Shown here in pieces: positions 51,232 through 59,943 of a DNA stretch of 64,000 nucleotides. Each line of letters begins with the position of its first letter. The first letter of the stretch is position 1. Position numbers and translations under genes: made by a program. This DNA is from Nitratireductor sp. GISD-1A_MAKvit (GTDB lineage Bacteria; Pseudomonadota; Alphaproteobacteria; Rhizobiales; Rhizobiaceae), in the NCBI RefSeq assembly GCF_040819555.1, contig NZ_CP161920.1:1425001-1489000 (forward strand), read 5' to 3'. The notes under the pieces were generated by a model. The model was not told where the DNA came from. It was given only the letters and a program-made list of their open reading frames with translations, and did no database searches.

Positions 51232-51867
51232 ATGAGCAAAAGGGAGATCAAAAGCGGGCTCGCAGAGCGTTTGCGCGCCGATATCGCCGCTGGTTTCTAT
51301 CGACCGGGCGAATGGCTGCGGCTCGTCGATCTGGAAGAGCGCTACGGGGTGGGGCGGTTTGATGTGCGTCAGGCGCTTGCCCAGCTCGCTACAGGCCATA
51401 TGGTCAGCCACGTGCCCAACCGCGGCTACCGTGTGGCTCAGACGGATCGCAACCAGCGTGACGAACTGACGAACACTCGCCTTCTCCTCGAAGTTCCAGC
51501 GGCGGAGCTTGTTCTGGAGCAGGCGACCGCAGAGGACGTGGAACGCATTGAAGGGGCTGCGCGGGCTTTCGATGAAGCACTCGGCACTGTTTCTTATCCT
51601 GAAGCCCAGAAGTTGAACCACGCGTTCCACCATGCATTCTACGCCTGCTGTGGCAACCGCACCCTGATCGACCTGATCCATGAACTGCGGGAGCGCAACC
51701 TGCCGGGTGAATGGAACCTCTGGGCAATGCCAGCCAAGGCGCGATCGAGCAGCCTCGATCATCTGGAAATGGTGGAGGCGCTGAAAACGCGTGATCGCGA
51801 ACGCATGGCTGCGGTTGTGTCCCGCCATCTGACACGTTGGCGTGAAGAGACCCCGGGCAAAGGCTGA
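51232..51867 (+). CDS. GntR-family (FadR/FCD-type) regulator
   Basis: The 211-residue protein has the winged helix LAERLRADIAAGFYRPGEWL, then GVGRFDVRQALAQLATG and the wing HVPNRGYRV. An all-helical FCD effector domain follows, with its metal/ligand histidines probably in NHAFHHAFY and the late RHLTRW. The ATG at 51232 has GGGGA upstream. It follows the transporter genes in the same direction and probably regulates them in response to a carboxylate or amine effector. Confidence 0.9.
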   Translation: MSKREIKSGLAERLRADIAAGFYRPGEWLRLVDLEERYGVGRFDVRQALAQLATGHMVSHVPNRGYRVAQTDRNQRDELTNTRLLLEVPAAELVLEQATAEDVERIEGAARAFDEALGTVSYPEAQKLNHAFHHAFYACCGNRTLIDLIHELRERNLPGEWNLWAMPAKARSSSLDHLEMVEALKTRDRERMAAVVSRHLTRWREETPGKG

Positions 51868-51925
51868 CACTGGTCCCCACACGTCCATCCGACACGCTTC
51901 CCTGCTATTTCTTACAGATTGAAAG

Positions 51926-51937
51926 GCTGCATGCAGC
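51926..51937. promoter_or_regulatory. Palindrome upstream of the pip-like gene, candidate LuxR-solo site
   Basis: GCTGCATGCAGC is a perfect 12-bp palindrome ending 37 nt before the ATG at 51975. A near copy (CCAGCATGCAGG, sharing GCATGCAG) ends exactly 37 nt before the luxR start at 53843. Confidence 0.45.
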
Positions 51938-51974
51938 GGTGAAGGCTCTGTTCAGATCCCAGAGGAGTATTCAT

Positions 51975-52874
51975 ATGCCTGCAGTTGATTTGGTTGAAGG
52001 TTACGCCCCCTTTCGTGAACACAGGACCTGGTATCGGGTCATGGGAGATCTCACATCCGCGAAGGTCCCGCTCGTCGTTGTCCACGGTGGCCCGGGGTGC
52101 ACGCATGATTATCTGGAGAGCATCTCGGATATTGCAGCGACAGGCCGCGCTATTGTCTTCTACGATCAGATCGGAAACGGACGCTCGACGCATTTGCCCG
52201 AGGCCGGCTGCGACTTCTGGACCGTCGACCTGTTTCTTGATGAACTCGACAACCTCCTCGACCATCTGGGCATTCGCGGACGCTACAACCTTCTTGGTCA
52301 GTCCTGGGGTGGTATGCTTGGTTCTGAACATGCCGTTCGCCAGCCCAAAGGGTTGAACGGTATCATCATCGCCAATTCCCCCAGTTCCATGAAAGCCTGG
52401 GTTGAGGGCTGCCTGGAACTGCGCACGAAACTGCCGCAGGAAACGCAGGATGTGCTTGCGCGCCACGAGGCGGATGGCAGCTACGATCACCCTGATTATC
52501 AGGCAGCATCGCAGGTTTTTTACGAACGCCATGTCTGTCGCCTCCAGCCCATGCCGGATTTCGTAAAGCGCACCTTCGACTGGATCGATCGCGATCCGAC
52601 GGTCTACCACACGATGAACGGCCCCACGGAATTTCATGTGGTCGGCACGCTGAAGGACTGGACCGTCGTAGAGCGGCTACACCGGGTTCAGGCTCCCACG
52701 CTGGTGATATCGGGGGCTCATGACGAGGCCTCACCTAAAACGGTGCGCGAATTTGCCGAGCGTATCGAAGGGGCTGTCTGGGAGGTCTTCGAGGAGTCGA
52801 GTCACATGCCGCATGTCGAAGAGCGTGGTGCATATATGGCAGTCGTCGCCGATTTTCTGGCACGACTGGATTGA
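51975..52874 (+). CDS. Proline-iminopeptidase-family alpha/beta-hydrolase (Pip-like)
   Basis: The 299-residue protein is a member of the proline iminopeptidase (S33) family. The oxyanion strand is VVVHGGPGCTHDYL (residues 34-47), followed by FYDQIGNGRS; the nucleophile is Ser110 in LLGQSWGGMLG. The acid lies in ISGAHDEASP and the histidine in SSHMPHVEE. GAGGAGTATTCAT precedes the ATG. Genes of this type flank LuxR solos of plant-associated bacteria, and such a luxR gene lies two genes downstream. Members also cleave other small amides, so true Pip activity is not certain. Confidence 0.9.
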   Translation: MPAVDLVEGYAPFREHRTWYRVMGDLTSAKVPLVVVHGGPGCTHDYLESISDIAATGRAIVFYDQIGNGRSTHLPEAGCDFWTVDLFLDELDNLLDHLGIRGRYNLLGQSWGGMLGSEHAVRQPKGLNGIIIANSPSSMKAWVEGCLELRTKLPQETQDVLARHEADGSYDHPDYQAASQVFYERHVCRLQPMPDFVKRTFDWIDRDPTVYHTMNGPTEFHVVGTLKDWTVVERLHRVQAPTLVISGAHDEASPKTVREFAERIEGAVWEVFEESSHMPHVEERGAYMAVVADFLARLD

Positions 52875-52888
52875 GAGGGAGGGGACCG

Positions 52889-53734
52889 ATGTCCAGGCTT
52901 CGCGTTGCTGCGATCCAGTTGAATACAACGGGTGATGTGAACGACAACAATGTGCAGATCGAGAAACTGGTGCGGCAGGCGGCCGGCGAGGGAGCGACCT
53001 TCATCAGCCTGCCGGAGGCAGCCAACATTCTCCTGCGCGACAATCTGCGATATCCGTCGGTCTGCCTTCCGGAAGATGAGGACACCACGCTTGCGCTTTG
53101 TCGCTCTTTGGCAGCCGAGTTTGAAATATGGATCCACGCCGGCTCGCTTCTGGTTCGTCATGAGAACGGCCAACGCGTCTGGAACCGCGCCTATCTCATT
53201 GCCCCATCGGGTGATGTTGCAGCGACCTATGACAAGCTGCACACATTCGATGTGAAGCTGGGTGGTGGCGCCGATTTTCAGGAATCCGCAGCCGTTGCTC
53301 CGGGGGAGGGCGGCGCCGTTGTTGTCGATATGGGCGATTTCCGTCTCGGCCTGTCGATCTGCTACGATATTCGCTTTTCCTATCTGTTCGATGCGCTCGC
53401 TGGCGCAGGTGCCAATGTGATGATGATCCCAGCCTCCTTCTCCACGGCAACAGGACCAATGCACTGGGAGCCACTCCTCAAGGCTCGTGCGATCGAAACC
53501 GGTTCATACGTGATTGCTGCGGCACAATGCGGCGAACGCGAAGGCGTGCGGGTTCACGGCCAATCCCGGATCATCTCCCCATTCGGAGAGGTGCTTGCGG
53601 CAGGAGGCGACGAACCATGCATCCTCAGGGCAGACATCGACAGTTCGTTGATTGAAACCACCCGCCACAGGCTGCCTACCCGGCTTCAGAGACGCGAGAT
53701 CGGAACGCCCCGTATCGTTCCGGTCCATCCGTAG
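52889..53734 (+). CDS. Nitrilase-superfamily carbon-nitrogen hydrolase (amidase-like)
   Basis: The 281-residue protein has the catalytic triad of the family: Glu43 (SLPEAANIL), Lys116 (TYDKLHTFDV) and Cys158 (LSICYDIRF). The text DKLHTFDVKLGGG is close to the Nit1/Nit2 omega-amidase and deaminated-glutathione-amidase branch. GAGAGGGAGGGG precedes the ATG at 52889, 14 nt after the Pip-like gene. It hydrolyses an amide in the cytoplasm. In this cluster a plant-derived amide is a possible substrate, but housekeeping metabolite repair cannot be excluded. Confidence 0.92.
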   Translation: MSRLRVAAIQLNTTGDVNDNNVQIEKLVRQAAGEGATFISLPEAANILLRDNLRYPSVCLPEDEDTTLALCRSLAAEFEIWIHAGSLLVRHENGQRVWNRAYLIAPSGDVAATYDKLHTFDVKLGGGADFQESAAVAPGEGGAVVVDMGDFRLGLSICYDIRFSYLFDALAGAGANVMMIPASFSTATGPMHWEPLLKARAIETGSYVIAAAQCGEREGVRVHGQSRIISPFGEVLAAGGDEPCILRADIDSSLIETTRHRLPTRLQRREIGTPRIVPVHP

Positions 53735-53793
53735 AATGGGGAAGGGATTTGTTGAAATCGGACTTGCCACCGGAAAATCAGGGCCTTAGCCTT

Positions 53794-53805
53794 CCAGCAT
53801 GCAGG
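53794..53805. promoter_or_regulatory. GCATGCAG site upstream of the LuxR solo gene
   Basis: CCAGCATGCAGG ends 37 nt before the ATG at 53843. It shares GCATGCAG and its exact distance to the start with the palindrome before the Pip-like gene, which suggests the same regulator. Confidence 0.4.
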
Positions 53806-53842
53806 CTTGGGGATGTCTGAAAGTTTCGAATAGATCCGGGTG

Positions 53843-54610
53843 ATGAACAGTAAGCCGACAACGCAATCCACTTCCGAACTGGACCGCAAAGTCGACCGGG
53901 CAGCCCGCTCGGTGGCCAGGTTCGGCATGCAGGCGCTGATCTACGATTTTTCACCAGTGCCGTTCACGCCGGAGGGTGAGCTGATCACTCCCACCCTTCT
54001 TGCGTCCCGAAACGTTCCCGGCGAGATGGCGAGACTTTGGTGCAATGACGGCTTCTACCAGCTCGACCCGGTGCAGAAGATTGCGCTCACCCGTGCGCGC
54101 CCTGTTTATTGGTCTTATCACTGCGACGAGTCTTCGGAGTTGAGCCAATTCGGCGACATTCCTGCAGAGGTCGCCGGGTTTTTGCGTCAACACAAGCTGG
54201 CGCGCGGTATCACGGTGGCCGTTCGCGGCGGGACGCGCGGTCTTGCGACGGTGACCGGCATCTGGAACGAACGGCCGCCCGAGCGGCGGCTCGACAATGA
54301 ACTGGCGGCAGCCTTCTCCCTGATGGCGCAGGAGCTGCAGGACGAGATCATGGCTTCGATCAGCGATGAAGCGATGATGACAACTGCCGTACGCCTGACG
54401 CCACGCGAGATGGAATGTCTGCGTCTGTGTGCCGAAGGCAGGCCCGACAAGCAGGTGGCTCATGTGCTCGGTCGGTCGCTTTCCACCGTCATCATGCACA
54501 TGCAGTCGGCCATGAAGAAGCTCGGCGCCCGCAATCGGGCCCAGACGCTGGCGCGAGCGGCCCACTATGGCCTGCTCGATCCGGTGCCCTCCTTCCGATC
54601 CAACCTGTAA
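53843..54610 (+). CDS. LuxR solo of the plant-associated (OryR/PsoR/PipR) type
   Basis: The 255-residue protein has an N-terminal autoinducer-type domain and a C-terminal LuxR helix-turn-helix (LTPREMECLRLCAEGRPDKQ, then SLSTVIMHMQSAMKKLGARN). Aligned on the Asp-Pro-Val motif with TraR, Asp75, Pro76 and Trp90 match TraR Asp70, Pro71 and Trp85. TraR Trp57 is replaced by Met62 and Tyr61 by Trp66. This Met/Trp pair marks the solos of plant-associated bacteria, which answer plant compounds rather than acyl-homoserine lactones. No luxI is present. A Pip-like gene and a peptide-type importer flank it, as for PipR. The ATG at 53843 is preceded by a GTG one codon earlier that could also serve. Confidence 0.9.
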   Translation: MNSKPTTQSTSELDRKVDRAARSVARFGMQALIYDFSPVPFTPEGELITPTLLASRNVPGEMARLWCNDGFYQLDPVQKIALTRARPVYWSYHCDESSELSQFGDIPAEVAGFLRQHKLARGITVAVRGGTRGLATVTGIWNERPPERRLDNELAAAFSLMAQELQDEIMASISDEAMMTTAVRLTPREMECLRLCAEGRPDKQVAHVLGRSLSTVIMHMQSAMKKLGARNRAQTLARAAHYGLLDPVPSFRSNL

Positions 54611-54665
54611 GTTCTTCCAGCTAGGCGGTCTCCCGCTCCCTTCCTAGGCTCCAGAAAGGAGAACA

Positions 54666-55604
54666 ATGAGGAGGGTGGCTTTGGGACGACGCTTCTGGCT
54701 CAAGCGTTTCTTGCGAACACTGATCACGCTATGGGCGGTGGTCACGTTCACATTCGTCGTTCTGCGCACGTCGGGCGATCCGGTTGTGGCTCTGCTCAGT
54801 CCCGATGCCCTGCCGGCCGAGATCGAACAGTTTCGTCAGAAATGGAAACTCGACCGTTCCCTCTTCGAGCAATATCTCACCTATATGCTCAATCTTCTTT
54901 CCGGAGATTTCGGGCACTCCTATCAGGACGGGCGCGCCGTGACGGCGATTATCGCCGAGCGCCTGCCGAACACATTGCAACTTGGAGCCGTGGCCTATCT
55001 CTGGGCGCTTGCAATCGGCATTCCCGCTGGCATCCTTGCCGCGCTCAAACGCGACAGTCTGCTTGACCGTGGTGTTATGACCTTCGCCGTGGTCGGTTTT
55101 GCGCTGCCGAACTATTTCCTCGGCATTTTGATGATCCTGCTTTTCTCGTTTTATCTGCGCTGGCTGCCAAGCGCGGGTGCTGGCAGCGCGCTTCATCTCA
55201 TCATGCCCGGTCTCACGCTGGGGTTCTACGTTGCGGGAACACTGGCGCGTTTCACCCGCTCGGCCATGCTGGAAGTTCTGGAGCGCCCCTATATGCGCAC
55301 GATCCGCGCAAAGGGCGCGCCCTTTCTCTACGGTGTGCTGCGGCACGCGCTACCCAATGCCGCCATTCCGATCGTCACCATCCTTGGCCTCAATCTTGGC
55401 GCGCTGGTGGGAGGCACGGTGGTCGTGGAAGCGGTTTTCGGCTGGCCGGGCATCGGGCGCCTTTTGGTGCAGACGGTTGCTTCGCGTGATCTGGCAGTGG
55501 TGCAGGGGCTGGTTCTGATGATGGCCACCTTCATGGTTCTCGCCAACCTCTTGGCCGATCTTACCTATTCCCTGATTGATCCGCGAATTCGAGTGAGCAA
55601 ATGA
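54666..55604 (+). CDS. Oligopeptide-type ABC transporter permease (DppB-like)
   Basis: The 312-residue permease has the DppB start (one helix, then DPVVALLSPDALPAEIEQFR and GDFGHSYQDGRAVT in the periplasm) and the EAA loop RTIRAKGAPFLYGVLRHALP near residue 211. AGAAAGGAGAAC precedes the ATG at 54666. It overlaps the next permease by 4 bp. It starts 55 nt after the LuxR solo gene and in the same direction. Confidence 0.93.
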   Translation: MRRVALGRRFWLKRFLRTLITLWAVVTFTFVVLRTSGDPVVALLSPDALPAEIEQFRQKWKLDRSLFEQYLTYMLNLLSGDFGHSYQDGRAVTAIIAERLPNTLQLGAVAYLWALAIGIPAGILAALKRDSLLDRGVMTFAVVGFALPNYFLGILMILLFSFYLRWLPSAGAGSALHLIMPGLTLGFYVAGTLARFTRSAMLEVLERPYMRTIRAKGAPFLYGVLRHALPNAAIPIVTILGLNLGALVGGTVVVEAVFGWPGIGRLLVQTVASRDLAVVQGLVLMMATFMVLANLLADLTYSLIDPRIRVSK

Positions 55605-56440
55605 TGCGCCATGTTTCAACGATTGTCTGGCTCTCGATTGCGACACTGATCTGCGCGCTGCTGTTCGCACTGTTTGGCGGCTTGCTTTCCGACTATGCCG
55701 CAAGTCAGCAAAACCTGCTTGCACGCATGCGGCCGCCGCTGCTCTTCGGAGGCGATTTCGAGTTTCCGCTGGGCACGGACAGGCTCGGGAGAGACCTGGT
55801 CGCACGGATGGCCGAGGGATTGCGCATATCCCTTCTCATCGCGCTTCTGGGCTCGGTTCTTGGAGCGCTTTTCGGCTGCACGCTGGGCTTCGTCGCGGCG
55901 CATTTCCGCGGCTGGGTCGAAGAGACGATCATGATGATCGTGGACATTCAGGCATCCCTGCCATTCATCCTGATTGCCCTGACACTGCTTGCGTTTTTCG
56001 GAAATTCGTTCGGGCTTCTGATCCTGCTCATGGCGATGTTCGGCTGGGATTCTTATGCCCGCCTGTCGCGCGGCGTGGTCCTGTCAGCGAAGAGCCAGCC
56101 CTGGGCGGAAGCCGTCCGCACGCTCGGCGTGCCGCCTCTCGCCCTTTACCTGCGGCACGTGCTGCCCAATGTGGCTGGCATTCTCATTGTCCAGCTCACG
56201 CTGAACTTTCCGCAAATCATCCTGCTCGAAAGCGCGCTCAGCTTTCTTGGTCTCGGCATTCAGCCACCCATGACCAGCCTTGGCCAGATCATGGGGGACG
56301 GGCGGGACTACCTGTCCACCTCCTGGTGGATATCGGTGCTGCCGGGCCTGACGATTTTCCTCGTTTCTCTGGCGATGTGCGTGCTTGGAGACTGGCTGCG
56401 CGATCGTCTCGATCCGGCGCTGCAACGCGTGCGGCAATAA
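55601..56440 (+). CDS. Oligopeptide-type ABC transporter permease (DppC-like)
   Basis: The 279-residue partner permease has the DppC hallmarks: GTDRLGRDLVARMAEGLRIS (residues 57-76), EAVRTLGVPPLALYLRHVLP as EAA loop, and SALSFLGLGIQPPMTSLGQI. The start is ATG 55601 or the adjacent ATG 55604. Together with DppB it forms the channel. A 24-nt gap leads to the binding-protein gene. Confidence 0.94.
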   Translation: MMRHVSTIVWLSIATLICALLFALFGGLLSDYAASQQNLLARMRPPLLFGGDFEFPLGTDRLGRDLVARMAEGLRISLLIALLGSVLGALFGCTLGFVAAHFRGWVEETIMMIVDIQASLPFILIALTLLAFFGNSFGLLILLMAMFGWDSYARLSRGVVLSAKSQPWAEAVRTLGVPPLALYLRHVLPNVAGILIVQLTLNFPQIILLESALSFLGLGIQPPMTSLGQIMGDGRDYLSTSWWISVLPGLTIFLVSLAMCVLGDWLRDRLDPALQRVRQ

Positions 56441-56464
56441 CACAGAACCAATGGGAGAACCGAC

Positions 56465-58033
56465 ATGAACAGACGTGAATTCGGAAAGCTGATCGCCGGC
56501 ACCAGCCTTATGGCGGGTATGATGCCCGGCCTTGCCCTTGCATCGGGAACGACGGAGCTGAACGTTGCCGTTGAGGCGCTCTGGCACAACATCGCACCCA
56601 TCAACGGAATATCGAACGCCTCTATCCGCATCTTCCCGAACATCTATGACCGGCTTGTCGAGATCGACTATCTCAACGACCCGTCGGGCCAGACACTGAT
56701 ACCGCGCCTTGCGACTGGCTGGGAACGCGACGGGAAGGTCTGGACGATCACGTTGCGTGAGGGCGTGAAGTTCCACAATGGCGAGACGATGACAGCCGAG
56801 GATGTTGCCTTCACGCTTTCTGCCGAGCGGCTGTGGGGTGAAGAGCCCTATGAACCGCGCGGTCGCACCTACACCGCCGGTTTTGTGCGGGTCGAGGCGA
56901 CCGGACCGCTGACTGTCGAGATCGAAACGGCGGATGAGGACATCAACATTCCCGGCAAGCTTTCAGGCTTCATCGGTTATGTGGTTCCCAAAGCCTATTA
57001 CCTTGAAAAGGGCGTCGATGGTTTCGGTCAGGCACCAGTAGGGACCGGTCCCTACAGGGTGGTGAACTATCGTGGCAACGAGGCGGCACGGCTGGAAGCG
57101 TTTGCCGATCACTGGGATGGTGCGCCGCCGGTGGAGCGACTGAACTTTCTGCTCGTTCCCGAATATGCCGGGCGTCTTGCCGGGCTTGCGACCGGCGAGT
57201 TCGACATCATCGCATCCATTCCGATCGATCAGGAAAACCAGATCGAGACGATGGAAGGCGCCAACCTGATCCGCAAGCAGGTGAACAACTACACTGCGGT
57301 GCTCTTCAACACCCGCAATGATCCTGAAGGCAATCCGCTGCAGAATCAGGATCTGCGCTATGCAATGATCCAGGCAATCGACATGGATGCCATCGTTCAG
57401 GCGCTCTTTGGTGGGAACACTTTCTTTCCCGCCGTGCCATTCAATTTTCCCGAATATGGTGATTTCTACGATCCCTCCGCGAAGCCGCGCCTGCCATACG
57501 ATCTGGAGGCGGCGCGGGCGTTGGTTGCGAAGTCCGGTTATAAGGGTGAAAAGCTCATCTGGCACATCACCCGTGGATTCTGGACAAACTACGATGCAGC
57601 CGCCGAGATCATGGTGGAGATGTGGCGGGAGGCCGGGATCAATGTAGAGGCGCAGTTCCTCGATAACTTCCAGCTTGCCTATGAACGGCCCTTCCATATG
57701 CTCGCGGTTTCCGGTGGAACCAGCTTCATTCCCGGCGATCCGTATCAGCCGCTCTGGCTCGACTGGAGCCCGACCGGCGTCATCTCGTCTGCTTCCTGGA
57801 AGACGTGGGATCCAACGGAACGGTTCGTCGAGATCGGCACGGCCTATGCCAAATCCACCGACCCGGAAGAGCGAAAGGCGCTCTTCCTCCAGCTCTCCGA
57901 AGAATGGCAGCGCGTTACGCCAGGGCAGTACATGTGGAAGTCGCTGGCCAACTGGGCCGTTCGGGACGGTATTTCCTTCGTTCCGGTGCCCGAGTTCGAG
58001 ATGCGGCTGCATTCCGGCTACCTGAATCTCTGA
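56465..58033 (+). CDS. Oligopeptide-type ABC substrate-binding protein
   Basis: The 522-residue protein belongs to the SBP_bac_5 (DppA/OppA) family. The N-terminus MNRREFGKLIAGTSLMAGM has a twin Arg motif, so export may be by Tat. RLATGWERDGKVWTITLREG and GVKFHNGETMTAEDVAFTL are the family signature. Members bind peptides, opines, nickel complexes or sugars, so the ligand is not fixed. In the related Pseudomonas PipR cluster the peptide-type importer takes up the LuxR ligand. Confidence 0.92.
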   Translation: MNRREFGKLIAGTSLMAGMMPGLALASGTTELNVAVEALWHNIAPINGISNASIRIFPNIYDRLVEIDYLNDPSGQTLIPRLATGWERDGKVWTITLREGVKFHNGETMTAEDVAFTLSAERLWGEEPYEPRGRTYTAGFVRVEATGPLTVEIETADEDINIPGKLSGFIGYVVPKAYYLEKGVDGFGQAPVGTGPYRVVNYRGNEAARLEAFADHWDGAPPVERLNFLLVPEYAGRLAGLATGEFDIIASIPIDQENQIETMEGANLIRKQVNNYTAVLFNTRNDPEGNPLQNQDLRYAMIQAIDMDAIVQALFGGNTFFPAVPFNFPEYGDFYDPSAKPRLPYDLEAARALVAKSGYKGEKLIWHITRGFWTNYDAAAEIMVEMWREAGINVEAQFLDNFQLAYERPFHMLAVSGGTSFIPGDPYQPLWLDWSPTGVISSASWKTWDPTERFVEIGTAYAKSTDPEERKALFLQLSEEWQRVTPGQYMWKSLANWAVRDGISFVPVPEFEMRLHSGYLNL

Positions 58034-58044
58034 CGCACTATTTT

Positions 58045-58076
58045 CCCCGGGCCGTCCGGAGAGGGAAGGGCCGGGG
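58045..58076 (+). terminator. GC-rich hairpin after peptide-binding-protein gene
   Basis: CCCCGG (58045-58050) pairs with CCGGGG (58071-58076), with two further pairs after one mismatch and a long purine-rich loop. It lies 12 nt after the stop and before the ATPase gene. Confidence 0.4.
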
Positions 58077-58118
58077 ACCTCGCGCGTCTCTGAAATGTCC
58101 GGCATTTGAGGAAACATC

Positions 58119-59708
58119 ATGGCTCGATCCGCCCCACTGCTTTCCGTCGAGAATCTATCGATTGCATTGCCAGGCGTCGCCGACCGCACGCATGCCGTCG
58201 CTGATGTTTCCTTCTCCGTCGCCCCGGGGGAGATACTGTGTATCGTTGGGGAATCCGGTTCCGGTAAATCCGTCATGTCGCTTGCCATCATGGGGCTTCT
58301 TTCGCGCGGTCTTGCGGTGGAAGGTGGCAGGATTCTGTTCGAAGGGCGGGACCTGTTGACCATGCCGCCGAAGGCGCGGCGGGATCTGGCCGGCCGGCGC
58401 ATCGCCATGGTGTTTCAGGAGCCGATTGCATCGCTCAACCCGTTCTATCGGGTTGGTGAGCAGGTCGCCGAAGTGTTTCGCTTGCACACCGACATGCCCA
58501 AGCGTGAGATCCGTGAACGCGTTCTCGAACTCTTTGGCGAGGTTCTGCTGCCGGAACCGGAAGCGATCTATGAGCGCTATCCGCATCAGCTTTCCGGCGG
58601 ACAGTGCCAGCGCGTCATGATCGCGATGGCTCTGGCGCTGGAGCCTGCGGTGCTGATAGCCGATGAACCCACCACGGCACTGGATGTGACGACGCAGGCG
58701 CAGATACTGGATCTAATCCGCGATCTGCGCGCGCGTCACGGCACCGCCATCGTGTTCATCACTCACGATTTTGGTGTCGTCGAAGAGATCGCCGACCGGG
58801 TTGCCGTCATGCAGTCGGGATGCCTTGTGGAAGAGGGCACCAGAGCGCACATCATGGAAGCGCCGGAGCACCCCTACACGCGCGCTCTGCTTGCAGCGGT
58901 TCCAAAGCTCGCTCCGCGCGTGGTGGAATCCAACAATGCGCCCCCTTTCCTCGTTGCGAAGGGGTTGCAAAAGAGGTGGCCCGAGCGCGACATCCCAGCG
59001 CTCGACGACGTTTCACTTTCCATCCGTCCGGGCGAAACGGTCGGACTGGTGGGCGAGTCCGGTTCCGGCAAATCGACGCTGGCGCGCGCGATCATCCGCC
59101 TTGGCACGGTTGACGGTGGCAGCATCAAACTGAACGGCGAAGACCTGGTCAACAAGGAAGGTGCACCCCTGCGCTCTCTTCGCCGGCATGTTCAGATGGT
59201 GTTCCAGGACCCGTATTCCGCACTCGACCCGCGCCAGAAGATCGGTTCGGCACTGACCGAGGGGCCGATAGGCTATGGTCTGTCGCGCGGGGAAGCCTAC
59301 GAGCGGGTGCGCGATCTGATCGCGGCGGTTGGGCTGCAGCCTTCGGCGCTGCACCGCTTTCCGCACGAATTTTCCGGAGGACAGCGCCAGCGCATCTGCA
59401 TCGCGCGCGCCCTTGCGCTGCGTCCCGACCTGCTCATAGCCGACGAGGCGCTTTCTGCGCTCGATGTTACTATGCAGGCGCAGGTTCTGGACCTTCTGGG
59501 TAAAATGCAGGAGCGCTTTGGGTTCGCGATGCTGTTCATAACGCATGATTTGCGCATAGCGAGCTCTCTGTGTGACCGGATATGCGTCATGCAGCGCGGC
59601 CGCATCATTGAGGAAGCAGAACCGCGTACTCTCTTTGCGCAGTCGCAGCAGGCTTACACGCGAGCACTTTTGCAGGCGATACCTGGCGGGAGTCGCGAGA
59701 GCTGGTGA
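58119..59708 (+). CDS. Oligopeptide-type ABC transporter fused ATP-binding protein
   Basis: The 529-residue protein carries both ATPases (DppD- and DppF-like) in one chain. Domain 1: [38 protein letters not shown]. Domain 2 from about residue 275: [26 protein letters not shown] and [12 protein letters not shown], with Ala instead of Pro after the catalytic Glu. Both switch histidines are present ([22 protein letters not shown]). It completes the importer begun at 54666. A weak hairpin follows at 59738-59763. Confidence 0.94.
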   Translation: MARSAPLLSVENLSIALPGVADRTHAVADVSFSVAPGEILCIVGESGSGKSVMSLAIMGLLSRGLAVEGGRILFEGRDLLTMPPKARRDLAGRRIAMVFQEPIASLNPFYRVGEQVAEVFRLHTDMPKREIRERVLELFGEVLLPEPEAIYERYPHQLSGGQCQRVMIAMALALEPAVLIADEPTTALDVTTQAQILDLIRDLRARHGTAIVFITHDFGVVEEIADRVAVMQSGCLVEEGTRAHIMEAPEHPYTRALLAAVPKLAPRVVESNNAPPFLVAKGLQKRWPERDIPALDDVSLSIRPGETVGLVGESGSGKSTLARAIIRLGTVDGGSIKLNGEDLVNKEGAPLRSLRRHVQMVFQDPYSALDPRQKIGSALTEGPIGYGLSRGEAYERVRDLIAAVGLQPSALHRFPHEFSGGQRQRICIARALALRPDLLIADEALSALDVTMQAQVLDLLGKMQERFGFAMLFITHDLRIASSLCDRICVMQRGRIIEEAEPRTLFAQSQQAYTRALLQAIPGGSRESW

Positions 59709-59737
59709 CGCACCACTCCTGAGGGCTTCATTTCCAG

Positions 59738-59763
59738 GGCACTGCCGATGATATGGCCGTGCC
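59738..59763 (+). terminator. Weak hairpin after the peptide-importer operon
   Basis: GGCAC-T-GCC and GGC-C-GTGCC pair with one internal mismatch around 8 nt, 30 nt after the stop. No U-tract follows. Confidence 0.35.
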
Positions 59764-59943
59764 AGGTTCAGGACGCACCGGCCCTGCCACTTTTTGCTTC
59801 AGCCAAATAGATGACTGGTAATCGATGTCCGGCATCGCAAGACTTGTCCTTCGGCAGTGAAAGGGCGATCCGCCTTGCTGCCGGTTGCTCTGATTTCTTT
59901 AGGGGCAGCATCATTTGGTATGAGTTTCTGCGGTGGGGTCGTC

